The position numbers were made by a program, and so were the translations under genes. This document shows, in pieces, positions 1 through 5,734 of a stretch of 6,703 nt of DNA (positions within the stretch are counted from its first letter, which is position 1; every line of letters starts with the position of its first letter). The DNA comes from Candidatus Zixiibacteriota bacterium (GTDB taxonomy: Bacteria > Zixibacteria > MSB-5A5 > JAABVY01), in NCBI GenBank assembly GCA_011777135.1, contig JAABVY010000176.1, positions 7,712-14,414 of the forward strand, given 5' to 3'. The notes under the pieces are model-generated. The model saw nothing but the letters and a program-made list of their open reading frames with translations, was not told the origin of the DNA and searched no databases.

Positions 1-1
1 G

Positions 2-1498
2 GCCTATCCGCCGGTTCCACTGGGATTTTTGGGCTATCTCTGCCTGGTCCCGATGATTGCGATTACCTCCGGCACCGGGTTTAAAAAAGGTTTCCGGAGC
101 GGATATCTATTCGGGGTATTACAGGGCGCCATCCTGCTCTACTGGGTGGGAGTCGGCATTCGCTCTTATGCCGCTTCGGCCGAGCTGGAAAGTGTTTTTG
201 TAGAAATATTTCTTAATTATATCGCACCCATCGGGGCGCCGATTGCATTATCACTCATCCATGCCCTCTTTCTGGCAGTTGCCTTTGGGGTGTATGGATG
301 GATTTCGAAAGGCGGCAATGGATATATTTTCGCTTTTCCATTTGTGTGGATATCTGTAGAATATATCCGCACTCTCTCCGAATTTGCTTTTCCATGGGTA
401 CAGCTGGCCTACACTCAGTCGATGTATGTCCCGATGATTCAGACCGCCTCATTGTGGGGCGATCTGGGTGTGGGTTTCTGGATCGCGCTTATTAACGTGC
501 TCCTTTATCTGGCATGGAAATATCGGAAATCGGCCGGACTCGCCATCGGCTTTGTCGTGGTAGTCTTAATCCTTATCGGGGCAAACCTGATCTATGGCAG
601 CACGGTTAGATATGAACCGGAGGGAGAGAAAATCGATGTGGCCCTGATTCAGGGTAATATTACTTTGCCTGAGAAATTCAGTGATGGAAGTCTGGTACTG
701 AGCCTGAACAGGCATATGGAAATGGTCGAACCGCTAAAGAAGGATAGTGTTGACTTCATCATTTTTGCGGAAACTACAATTCGCGAATTCCTGATGAGAA
801 GGGGCAGCGCTTGGCCGCCGCTGGCCAGTATCGCCCGAGAGAAGGACGCTCATCTACTGGTGGGAACCTTTGATGCCGAAAGGAGGGATGACCGCTTCTG
901 TGCCTATAACAGCGCGGTTCAGATCGAACCCAACGGTATGATGAAATATGTTCATCATAAAATCAGACTGGTACCATTTTCGGAAAAAATTCCGTATAAC
1001 CAGTATTTTCCATTTATAAACGAATTTCATTTCGGACAGTCTGACTTCTGCATGGGTGATTCACTTCCGATTTTCGACATCGGGTACGGAAAGTATGCCG
1101 TGATGATCTGTTTCGAGGTCGGATTTTCCGACCTGAACCGAAAGGCGGTCGAGAAAGGCGCGAATTTTATGGTGACCATTACCAATGACACCTGGTGGGG
1201 AATATCGGCCGGACCATACCAGCATGCTTATATGGTGCCCTATCGGGCGGTCGAGAACAGGCGCTGGTACGCCCGCTGCGCCAATTCCGGATTCTCCTTT
1301 TTCTGCGATCCAACCGGCAGAATTGCTGACCTGGGAGAACTTTTCGAAAAGATGGTCATCAAGGGAGATATCTACCCGATCGAAAAAAAGACATTTTTTA
1401 CACGGCATGGCCTATGGATGCCGAAACTTATTTTGTTATTTACATTTTTATTAATATTGAATCGAATAATTATCAAAATAGTAAAAAGAATTAGATGA
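2..1498 (+). CDS. lnt: Apolipoprotein N-acyltransferase, 5' end outside the window
   Basis: Lnt transfers an acyl chain from a phospholipid to the amino group of the N-terminal cysteine of lipoproteins, the last maturation step in the inner membrane. The frame is open from base 2, and the first visible residues (AYPPVPLGFLGYL) already match the early membrane part of the family. The TTG at 29 is therefore internal, and some tens of codons lie upstream. About 498 residues are visible: several hydrophobic helices (about 1-200), then a nitrilase-like (CN hydrolase) domain (about 210-465), then a final hydrophobic helix with a basic tail. The catalytic triad is visible as Glu257 (FAETTIREF), Lys320 (HHKIRLVPFSE) and Cys370 (MICFEVGF), counting the codon at base 2 as residue 1. 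Spacings of 63 and 50 compare with 68 and 52 in E. coli. TNDTWWG and RAVENRRW follow as expected. The residue after Cys370 is Phe, where E. coli has Tyr388. The stop overlaps the next start by 4 nt. Confidence 0.95.
   Translation, partial: AYPPVPLGFLGYLCLVPMIAITSGTGFKKGFRSGYLFGVLQGAILLYWVGVGIRSYAASAELESVFVEIFLNYIAPIGAPIALSLIHALFLAVAFGVYGWISKGGNGYIFAFPFVWISVEYIRTLSEFAFPWVQLAYTQSMYVPMIQTASLWGDLGVGFWIALINVLLYLAWKYRKSAGLAIGFVVVVLILIGANLIYGSTVRYEPEGEKIDVALIQGNITLPEKFSDGSLVLSLNRHMEMVEPLKKDSVDFIIFAETTIREFLMRRGSAWPPLASIAREKDAHLLVGTFDAERRDDRFCAYNSAVQIEPNGMMKYVHHKIRLVPFSEKIPYNQYFPFINEFHFGQSDFCMGDSLPIFDIGYGKYAVMICFEVGFSDLNRKAVEKGANFMVTITNDTWWGISAGPYQHAYMVPYRAVENRRWYARCANSGFSFFCDPTGRIADLGELFEKMVIKGDIYPIEKKTFFTRHGLWMPKLILLFTFLLILNRIIIKIVKRIR
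1362..1423 (+). promoter_or_regulatory. Candidate -1 frameshift signal near the 3' end of lnt
   Basis: Three elements occur in the order known from E. coli dnaX. There is an SD-like AGGGAG at 1362-1367. A slippery heptamer A AAA AAG at 1384-1390 sits in the correct register (codons GAA AAA AAG). An inverted repeat CGGCAT (1403-1408) / ATGCCG (1418-1423) has a 9-nt loop. The spacings (16 nt and 12 nt) are longer than in dnaX, which weakens the case. A -1 slip would replace the last 35 residues of Lnt with 34 others and stop at TAG 1492-1494. This is a pattern seen by eye only, and it could be chance in an A-rich Glu-Lys-Lys stretch. Confidence 0.2.
1492..1498 (+). other. Stop/start junction TAGATGA between lnt and the propeller gene
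   Basis: Seven bases hold the -1 frame stop (TAG 1492-1494), the next gene's start (ATG 1495-1497) and the lnt stop (TGA 1496-1498). No strong Shine-Dalgarno sequence precedes this ATG; the upstream stretch is A-rich with only AAAAAG at about 1483-1488. Translation of the propeller gene therefore probably depends on ribosomes finishing lnt and restarting, which is the usual reading of ATGA overlaps. Confidence 0.6.
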
Positions 1499-1566
1499 TT
1501 TTGATTATGAAGAGGTTACCTCTATTAATACTTATCATGGCTGTCCTGCCGGCCTCCCTGCAGGCA
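1495..1566 (+). other. Sec signal peptide of the propeller protein
   Basis: Residues 1-24 show a short N-region with Lys-Arg at 6-7, a hydrophobic core (LPLLILIMAVLPA) and a small-residue end at SLQA before LEW. Cleavage after Ala24 is the likely choice, although Leu at -3 is not ideal. No Cys follows, so a lipoprotein signal is unlikely. Confidence 0.8.
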
Positions 1567-3696
1567 CTGGAATGGCAGACTTATACCAACAGCAATAATA
1601 TTACCTCGTTTGCACGAACCGGGGATGGCAGTTTCTGGGCATCTTCATCCGGCGGGGTCATGCATTTTGATCCCGGCACCGGTACTTTATTCAAGTATGT
1701 CAATACCAATGGCCTGGGTGGAATAGATATCCGCGCCAGCGCCTATTGCAGTACCTGCGTCTGGTTCGGGTCAGTAAATGGAAGGCTTTCTCGCTTTAAT
1801 CCGGGGAATAATGAATGGCAGCAGTTCCTGTTTTTCGATCGGGACGGTACCCCTCTTGAAATAAGCCAACTTCAGGCCGACGGCGAGTTCTTGTGGGTTT
1901 CGCACAATATCGGCCTTTCACTGTTTGATACTGAAAGACATGGCGGTGAAATCAAAGAGACATACAGGAGATTCGGCGATATACCTCCCGGAACAGGGGT
2001 CAACAGCATGCTTCTGCTGAACGACACCATCTGGCTGGCAACCAGTATGGGAATTGCCTATGCTCCCAAATCGGATCCTAACCTGCTCGATTACACGCAC
2101 TGGTATTCATTTAACCGGGATACATTGCCCGGACTTCCCTCGGAAGATTTTAGAGATCTATTGGTTTATGACAATAATATATGGGGCGTCCTGCCGGATA
2201 TGATTGTCGAACTCGACAGGGCAGGCAGCATGATTAGCATCGGCAGGACAATCGAGCCCGGCAGTCCTGTTCACTCTTCAATCGTCTCGCGTGATACCTT
2301 ATATATCGGCTCAAGCGCAGGGAGTCTATATTCATGGCATAACGGTATTCTGGATCAAATTGAGCTTTCATTCGGGCCGGACAGCGCTATTACCGCCCTG
2401 ATTGCTGATGATCTCGAGGGTGTAATCCTTGGTACCAAAGGTCAGGGGATATATGTTCACAGCGGCAGAGAATGGAATTCCTATCGGTCTCCCGGACCGG
2501 CCAATAATAATATGGCGGATATAGAGTCATCTCCCGACGGAAAAATCTGGATTGTTCATGAAACTGATCTGGTCTCCTCATTTAATGGCGAGACCTGGGA
2601 GTCGTTTTCAATAGGAGGAGGGGGAATGCTGACAGTCGAACCCGGTACGAGCGGTAATATCTGGATTGGCACATTCGGGCGCGGAACATATGAGATTGAT
2701 GGAAGTACAGTCACCAGATATGATACGACTAATACCAGCCTGATCGGAAACCGTGATAATCTGCCTGCCAGCCTGAACTTCATAGTTATACCGGATATTC
2801 ATTTAGATGCCAATAATATTCTCTGGTTTGCCTGTTATAGAGGACATTTCAAACGGCCGATTTCGTTTTATGATCAGAGTGACGGGATCTGGGAGTATTA
2901 TCAATATGACGGATTCAATCTCGAGGCCAAAATAAGCTCGATTTATTCCGATGGCAGCGCTGTCTGGGCCGGTTTCGAGGATGATGGTCTGTATCGCATC
3001 TTTTACGGTGATGATCCATTTAACAAGAGCAATATCGAGTTCACCCATTATACAAGAGATTCGCTACTTCCCTCTGAAAATGTGAGTGTCGTCACAGGAG
3101 AAAGAAAAGGCAGAATATATGTTGGGACCGATATGGGGATGGCGTTTAAAGATCCGGAGGATAGATTCTTCTCGAGGATACTCCTCCCGGAGGGGATTGG
3201 GCCCCAGATAACGAAAATATTATTCGACCAGCGCGGCAATATGTGGGTAGGAACTGAATCCGGTCTGGCATTTAGAAAGGCGGGACAAACAGACTTCGAT
3301 GTTTTTACCACGGCAAACAGTGATATAACTTCTGATAGAATAAACTCCATTACTATCGATTCCCAGCTTCGTCTTTGGGTCTTGACAGACGCAGGAATCT
3401 CAGTTATTACATACGATATAGGGGCGGTTACCGATGTAGCGGATGAGGTTTATGCCTACCCGAATCCATATATTCTTACAGATGACAGCGAGAATCTTCA
3501 ATTTAATTTCTCTGGAGAAGTGCCGATCGACATTTTTAGCCTTGATGGAAGCAAAATAAAGACTATCTTCTCAAACATAGGCTGGGATGGAACGAATGAA
3601 AACGGTGAGAAGGTAGCTTCCGGCATGTACCTGTTTCTTATAAGGGATACTGAAGGAAATTCGCATACCGGAAAGATCGCGGTGATCCGCAAGTAA
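1495..3696 (+). CDS. Secreted double beta-propeller protein with C-terminal FlgD-like sorting domain
   Basis: This 733-residue protein is predicted to be exported; its exact function is unknown. Residues 1-24 form a Sec signal peptide (basic MKR, a long Leu/Ile core, likely cut after SLQA). There is no lipobox Cys. Residues about 27-640 carry fourteen copies of the two-component-regulator propeller motif (such as NIWIGTFGRG, NMWVGTESGLAF), spaced 38-54 residues, consistent with two seven-bladed propellers. Residues about 650-733 start with YPNP and contain IDIFSLDG, GWDGTNENGEKVASGMYLF and a final GKIAVIRK. That is the layout of FlgD-like/T9SS type A sorting domains. Related propellers form the periplasmic sensor half of Bacteroides hybrid two-component systems, but no transmembrane, kinase or Y_Y_Y segment is present here. 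It may bind a glycan or partner protein at the cell surface (inference). ATG 1495 was chosen for its coupling to lnt; ATG 1507 is an alternative. Confidence 0.88.
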   Translation: MILIMKRLPLLILIMAVLPASLQALEWQTYTNSNNITSFARTGDGSFWASSSGGVMHFDPGTGTLFKYVNTNGLGGIDIRASAYCSTCVWFGSVNGRLSRFNPGNNEWQQFLFFDRDGTPLEISQLQADGEFLWVSHNIGLSLFDTERHGGEIKETYRRFGDIPPGTGVNSMLLLNDTIWLATSMGIAYAPKSDPNLLDYTHWYSFNRDTLPGLPSEDFRDLLVYDNNIWGVLPDMIVELDRAGSMISIGRTIEPGSPVHSSIVSRDTLYIGSSAGSLYSWHNGILDQIELSFGPDSAITALIADDLEGVILGTKGQGIYVHSGREWNSYRSPGPANNNMADIESSPDGKIWIVHETDLVSSFNGETWESFSIGGGGMLTVEPGTSGNIWIGTFGRGTYEIDGSTVTRYDTTNTSLIGNRDNLPASLNFIVIPDIHLDANNILWFACYRGHFKRPISFYDQSDGIWEYYQYDGFNLEAKISSIYSDGSAVWAGFEDDGLYRIFYGDDPFNKSNIEFTHYTRDSLLPSENVSVVTGERKGRIYVGTDMGMAFKDPEDRFFSRILLPEGIGPQITKILFDQRGNMWVGTESGLAFRKAGQTDFDVFTTANSDITSDRINSITIDSQLRLWVLTDAGISVITYDIGAVTDVADEVYAYPNPYILTDDSENLQFNFSGEVPIDIFSLDGSKIKTIFSNIGWDGTNENGEKVASGMYLFLIRDTEGNSHTGKIAVIRK
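1573..2514 (+). repeat. Propeller blades 1-7 (first seven-bladed unit)
   Basis: Blade motifs centre on residues 48 (SFWASSSGGV), 90 (CVWFGSVNGR), 134 (FLWVSHNIGL), 180 (TIWLATSMGI), 230 (NIWGVLPDMI), 270 (TLYIGSSAGS) and 311 (GVILGTKGQG). The spacing is 40-50 residues. Blades 5 and 7 are worn versions of the W-x-G-T/S-x-x-G motif. The boundary with the second unit, around residue 340, is inferred from counting blades in sevens. Confidence 0.7.
2515..3414 (+). repeat. Propeller blades 8-14 (second seven-bladed unit)
   Basis: Blade motifs centre on residues 352 (KIWIVHETDL), 390 (NIWIGTFGRG), 444 (ILWFACYRGH), 491 (AVWAGFEDDG), 542 (RIYVGTDMGM), 584 (NMWVGTESGL) and 628 (RLWVLTDAGI). The spacing is 38-54 residues. 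The longer blades 9-11 leave room for loops. Several repeats share the DNA-level pattern aataatat/ggcaatat before the Trp codon, as expected for internally duplicated blades. Confidence 0.7.
3442..3693 (+). other. C-terminal FlgD-like / T9SS type A-like domain
   Basis: Residues 650-733 follow the known order of this domain: YPNP entry (655-658), hydrophobic strand LQFNFSG, IDIFSLDG, a WDGTNENGE turn, SGMYLFLI and a closing GKIAVIRK. In Bacteroidetes such domains direct secretion by the type IX system and surface attachment. In other FCB lineages similar domains are common on exported proteins, but the machinery is less well shown. Confidence 0.75.
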
Positions 3697-3698
3697 AT

Positions 3699-4673
3699 AT
3701 GATTGAATATTATCCGGTCATGCTCGAAAAGCTTGACCAAGAAAAGTGGGACTCATTAGTTAGAAATCAGGGGTTTGTATTTCAACTGACCGCCTGGCTG
3801 AAGACCTGGGAACAGTCCTTCCCCTTTAAATCTTCAGTTTATCTAGCAATCGACAATGGTGAGATTGTGGGGGGGATGCCCTTTTGTATCCGAAAGAAAT
3901 TCAAGTTCAAGGAAGCTTATTCGATGCCGCGGGGATGCTACGGAGGAGCCCTTTTGAACGAGGACGAAGACCCGGACATAAAGAATACCATCGAAACCGA
4001 ATTTACATACTGGTGCCTGCGTGAGGAATTTACCCGCATAAATATTATCGAGTTTTCGTCGCAGGTTAATACCAATCTCGATACGTATGATGTCAAACCG
4101 CTTTCCACGCATCTTTTAAATTTGAAATACTCATCCTCAGAGCAGCTGGAGAAAATGGCCAGTTCCCATAAGCGTAACCTCCCCAAAGCTGTCGAGAAGG
4201 ACTTTGCCACCGAGATTATTCAGGACCGCCAGGGTGTGAAAGCTTATTTCAAGATGATAGAGGAAACCGCAAAACGCCAGGGGCGTCATCCATTCTATCG
4301 GCTGGAGTTCTATAATGCATTGCTGCAGAATTTCGAGGATGATGATACTCTTTACTGGCCAATAGTATACCTTGATGACAGGCCGCTGGCTTCGGCCATT
4401 GTCTTCATCCATCGCAACATGGCTGTCTACTGGGATGGAGCATCAAATGAAGAGGCGCTGGAGAAGGGCGCCAACTTCTACCTGTTCTGGAATCTGATTC
4501 AGATGTTGAAAGGAATGAATATTGAAATATTAAATTTCGGCGCCAGCCCCCGGAAACATCCCGGCCTGCGTAGATTCAAGGCCGGATGGGGCGCTGAGAG
4601 AATGCCATACTTTGAGTACAATTACCAGAAGCCCATTTCCAGGCTCGCCCGAAAAGTCAAAGGTTTCTTCTGA
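3699..4673 (+). CDS. FemAB-like / GNAT-fold acyltransferase (Acetyltransf_6 type)
   Basis: This 324-residue cytoplasmic protein has no signal peptide or membrane helix. It resembles the FemAB/BioF2-like acyltransferases found in exopolysaccharide and PEP-CTERM-type loci. Family signs in order are VFQLTAWLKTW (27-37), DNGEIVGGMPF (52-62), YGGALL (81-86), SSHKRNLPKAVEKD (155-168), AKRQGRHPFY (191-200), the second-half GNAT core ending YWDGASNEE (244-252), and NFGASPRKHPGLRRFKAGWG (279-298). Family members transfer amino-acyl or acyl groups; whether the target here is peptidoglycan, a sugar or a polysaccharide cannot be told from sequence. Only 2 nt separate it from the propeller stop, and no good ribosome site is visible, so coupled translation is likely. 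Its stop overlaps the following glycosyltransferase start, which suggests a role in the same surface-glycan job. A run of seven G at 3869-3875 encodes Val-Gly-Gly. Confidence 0.85.
   Translation: MIEYYPVMLEKLDQEKWDSLVRNQGFVFQLTAWLKTWEQSFPFKSSVYLAIDNGEIVGGMPFCIRKKFKFKEAYSMPRGCYGGALLNEDEDPDIKNTIETEFTYWCLREEFTRINIIEFSSQVNTNLDTYDVKPLSTHLLNLKYSSSEQLEKMASSHKRNLPKAVEKDFATEIIQDRQGVKAYFKMIEETAKRQGRHPFYRLEFYNALLQNFEDDDTLYWPIVYLDDRPLASAIVFIHRNMAVYWDGASNEEALEKGANFYLFWNLIQMLKGMNIEILNFGASPRKHPGLRRFKAGWGAERMPYFEYNYQKPISRLARKVKGFF
4659..4663 (+). promoter_or_regulatory. Ribosome binding site for the first glycosyltransferase
   Basis: AAAGG lies 9 nt before ATG 4673 and inside the end of the upstream acyltransferase gene. 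It supports the 4673 start over the in-frame ATG at 4682. The start also shares one base with the upstream stop (TGATG). Confidence 0.5.
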
Positions 4674-5734
4674 TGCGTCTGATGTTGGCCGGTGATATTC
4701 GGCCTGTCCATCTGAGAAGATACGCCGAATATTTCAGGAAGCGCGGGCATGATGTGGCGGTGGCATCCGCCGAAAGAGCGCCCGATTACATTCCGGATTA
4801 CCCGCTCAAGGCTCTAAATGCTCCCGACGTCATAAAATATCCCATGGCGGTTTTTTCTTTCAGGAAAGCCATTGCAGATTTCAAGCCTGATATTTTGAAT
4901 TGCCATTATGTTCCCAACTATGGTCTTTTGGGCGCCATGTCGAGATTCCATCCACTGGCAATTTCTATCTGGGGATCAGACATCCTGGTCTCTGCAGAAA
5001 AATCGAAATTCCATCGTTCGCGTGCGCGCTCGATAATGCAGAGGGCGGATCTGCTGCTTACGGATGCTGAGATGCTATCTGAGGCAGCTCGAAAAATCAT
5101 CGGTGATAATAGAAAAATGATTACCGTGCCGTTTGGAGTGAAACAGGACTTGCTTGGAAGGGGCCTTAAGAGAATTATTGAAGAGAAGGATAAATTGAAG
5201 TTAATTTCAACTCGTCAGATGGTACCTGTTACCAGGGTTGGCGATTTTATGGAAGCCTTGAGTCTGCTTAAGGGCAAAGTCAATTTTGAGGCTTCCCTGA
5301 TTGGAGCAGGTCCGCAATATGAAAGCCTGAAGCAAAAATGCAGTGAGTCTGAATTGGACAATGTCGTTTTTTATGGCGCCGTTCCTCATGAAGAGCTTCT
5401 GGACAGGCTATTGGATTTCGACATTTATATCTCATGTTCCTCGTCCGATTCAACCTCGGTATCGCTTCTGGAGGCCATGGCTTCAGGACTTTTCCCGATA
5501 GTCTCTGATATAAGCGGAAACAGGGAATGGATAAGGCATGGAGTGAATGGACTGCTGTTTGAAGTTGGTAATAGTTACCATCTGGCTTATATGATAAGGC
5601 AGGCTGCAGGAGATTTCGAGTTACGCAGGAAAGCGGCGCGCAGAAATTTTGAGATCATTCAGGAAAAGGCAATTTGGGAAGATAATATGGCTGTGGTAGA
5701 AAAGGAGTTCGAATCGCTTGCCTCGAAAAGCTAA
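4673..5734 (+). CDS. Glycosyltransferase, GT-B fold, GT4-like
   Basis: This 353-residue enzyme is expected to move a sugar from a nucleotide-sugar donor to a lipid-linked or growing glycan on the cytoplasmic side. The N-terminal Rossmann half runs from MRLMLAGDIRPVHLRRYAEYF through NCHYVPNYGLLG (76-87) and IWGSDI (99-104). The linker is VPFGV (152-156). The C-terminal donor-binding half has STRQMVPV (179-186), GAGPQYESL (211-219), FYGAVPHEEL (233-242) and SDSTSVSLLEAMASG (258-272). The usual E-x7-E pair is D259-x7-E267, and the basic residue normally found in the R-x-K phosphate site is not obvious after VPV. The WGSD and TSVSLLEAMA signatures fit a recognisable GT4 subgroup, so activity is still likely. 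Donor and acceptor cannot be named. The length is normal. The gene overlaps its upstream neighbour by 1 nt and its downstream neighbour by 17 nt. Confidence 0.88.
   Translation: MRLMLAGDIRPVHLRRYAEYFRKRGHDVAVASAERAPDYIPDYPLKALNAPDVIKYPMAVFSFRKAIADFKPDILNCHYVPNYGLLGAMSRFHPLAISIWGSDILVSAEKSKFHRSRARSIMQRADLLLTDAEMLSEAARKIIGDNRKMITVPFGVKQDLLGRGLKRIIEEKDKLKLISTRQMVPVTRVGDFMEALSLLKGKVNFEASLIGAGPQYESLKQKCSESELDNVVFYGAVPHEELLDRLLDFDIYISCSSSDSTSVSLLEAMASGLFPIVSDISGNREWIRHGVNGLLFEVGNSYHLAYMIRQAAGDFELRRKAARRNFEIIQEKAIWEDNMAVVEKEFESLASKS
5701..5707 (+). promoter_or_regulatory. Ribosome binding site that sets the TTG start of the second glycosyltransferase
   Basis: AAAGGAG, the best Shine-Dalgarno match in the window, ends 10 nt before TTG 5718. 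It lies within the end of the previous gene. The alternatives are poorer: TTG 5742 is 34 nt from this site, and ATG 5769 falls inside the conserved YYFPPMGLGG motif. Confidence 0.7.

Noticed and set aside
29..31. TTG as the start of lnt
   Set aside because: The same frame is open to base 2 and encodes family-like sequence (YPPVPLGF) before it, so the true start lies outside the window.
1061..1408. 115-codon minus-strand frame
   Set aside because: It lies opposite the conserved catalytic part of lnt and its translation has no recognisable fold or family pattern; it is a shadow.
1403..1423. Hairpin as a transcription terminator
   Set aside because: The stem is short, no T-run follows it, and it lies within lnt about 75 nt before the stop; the T6 lies upstream of the stem.
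1457..1486. Possible internal promoter (TTGAAT and AT-rich DNA) before the propeller gene
   Set aside because: No -10 box lies at a sensible distance. The AT-richness is explained by codons for the last membrane helix and Lys/Ile-rich tail of Lnt.
3048..3350. 100-codon minus-strand frame
   Set aside because: It is fully opposite propeller blades, has no good ribosome site, and its low-complexity translation mirrors the repeats.
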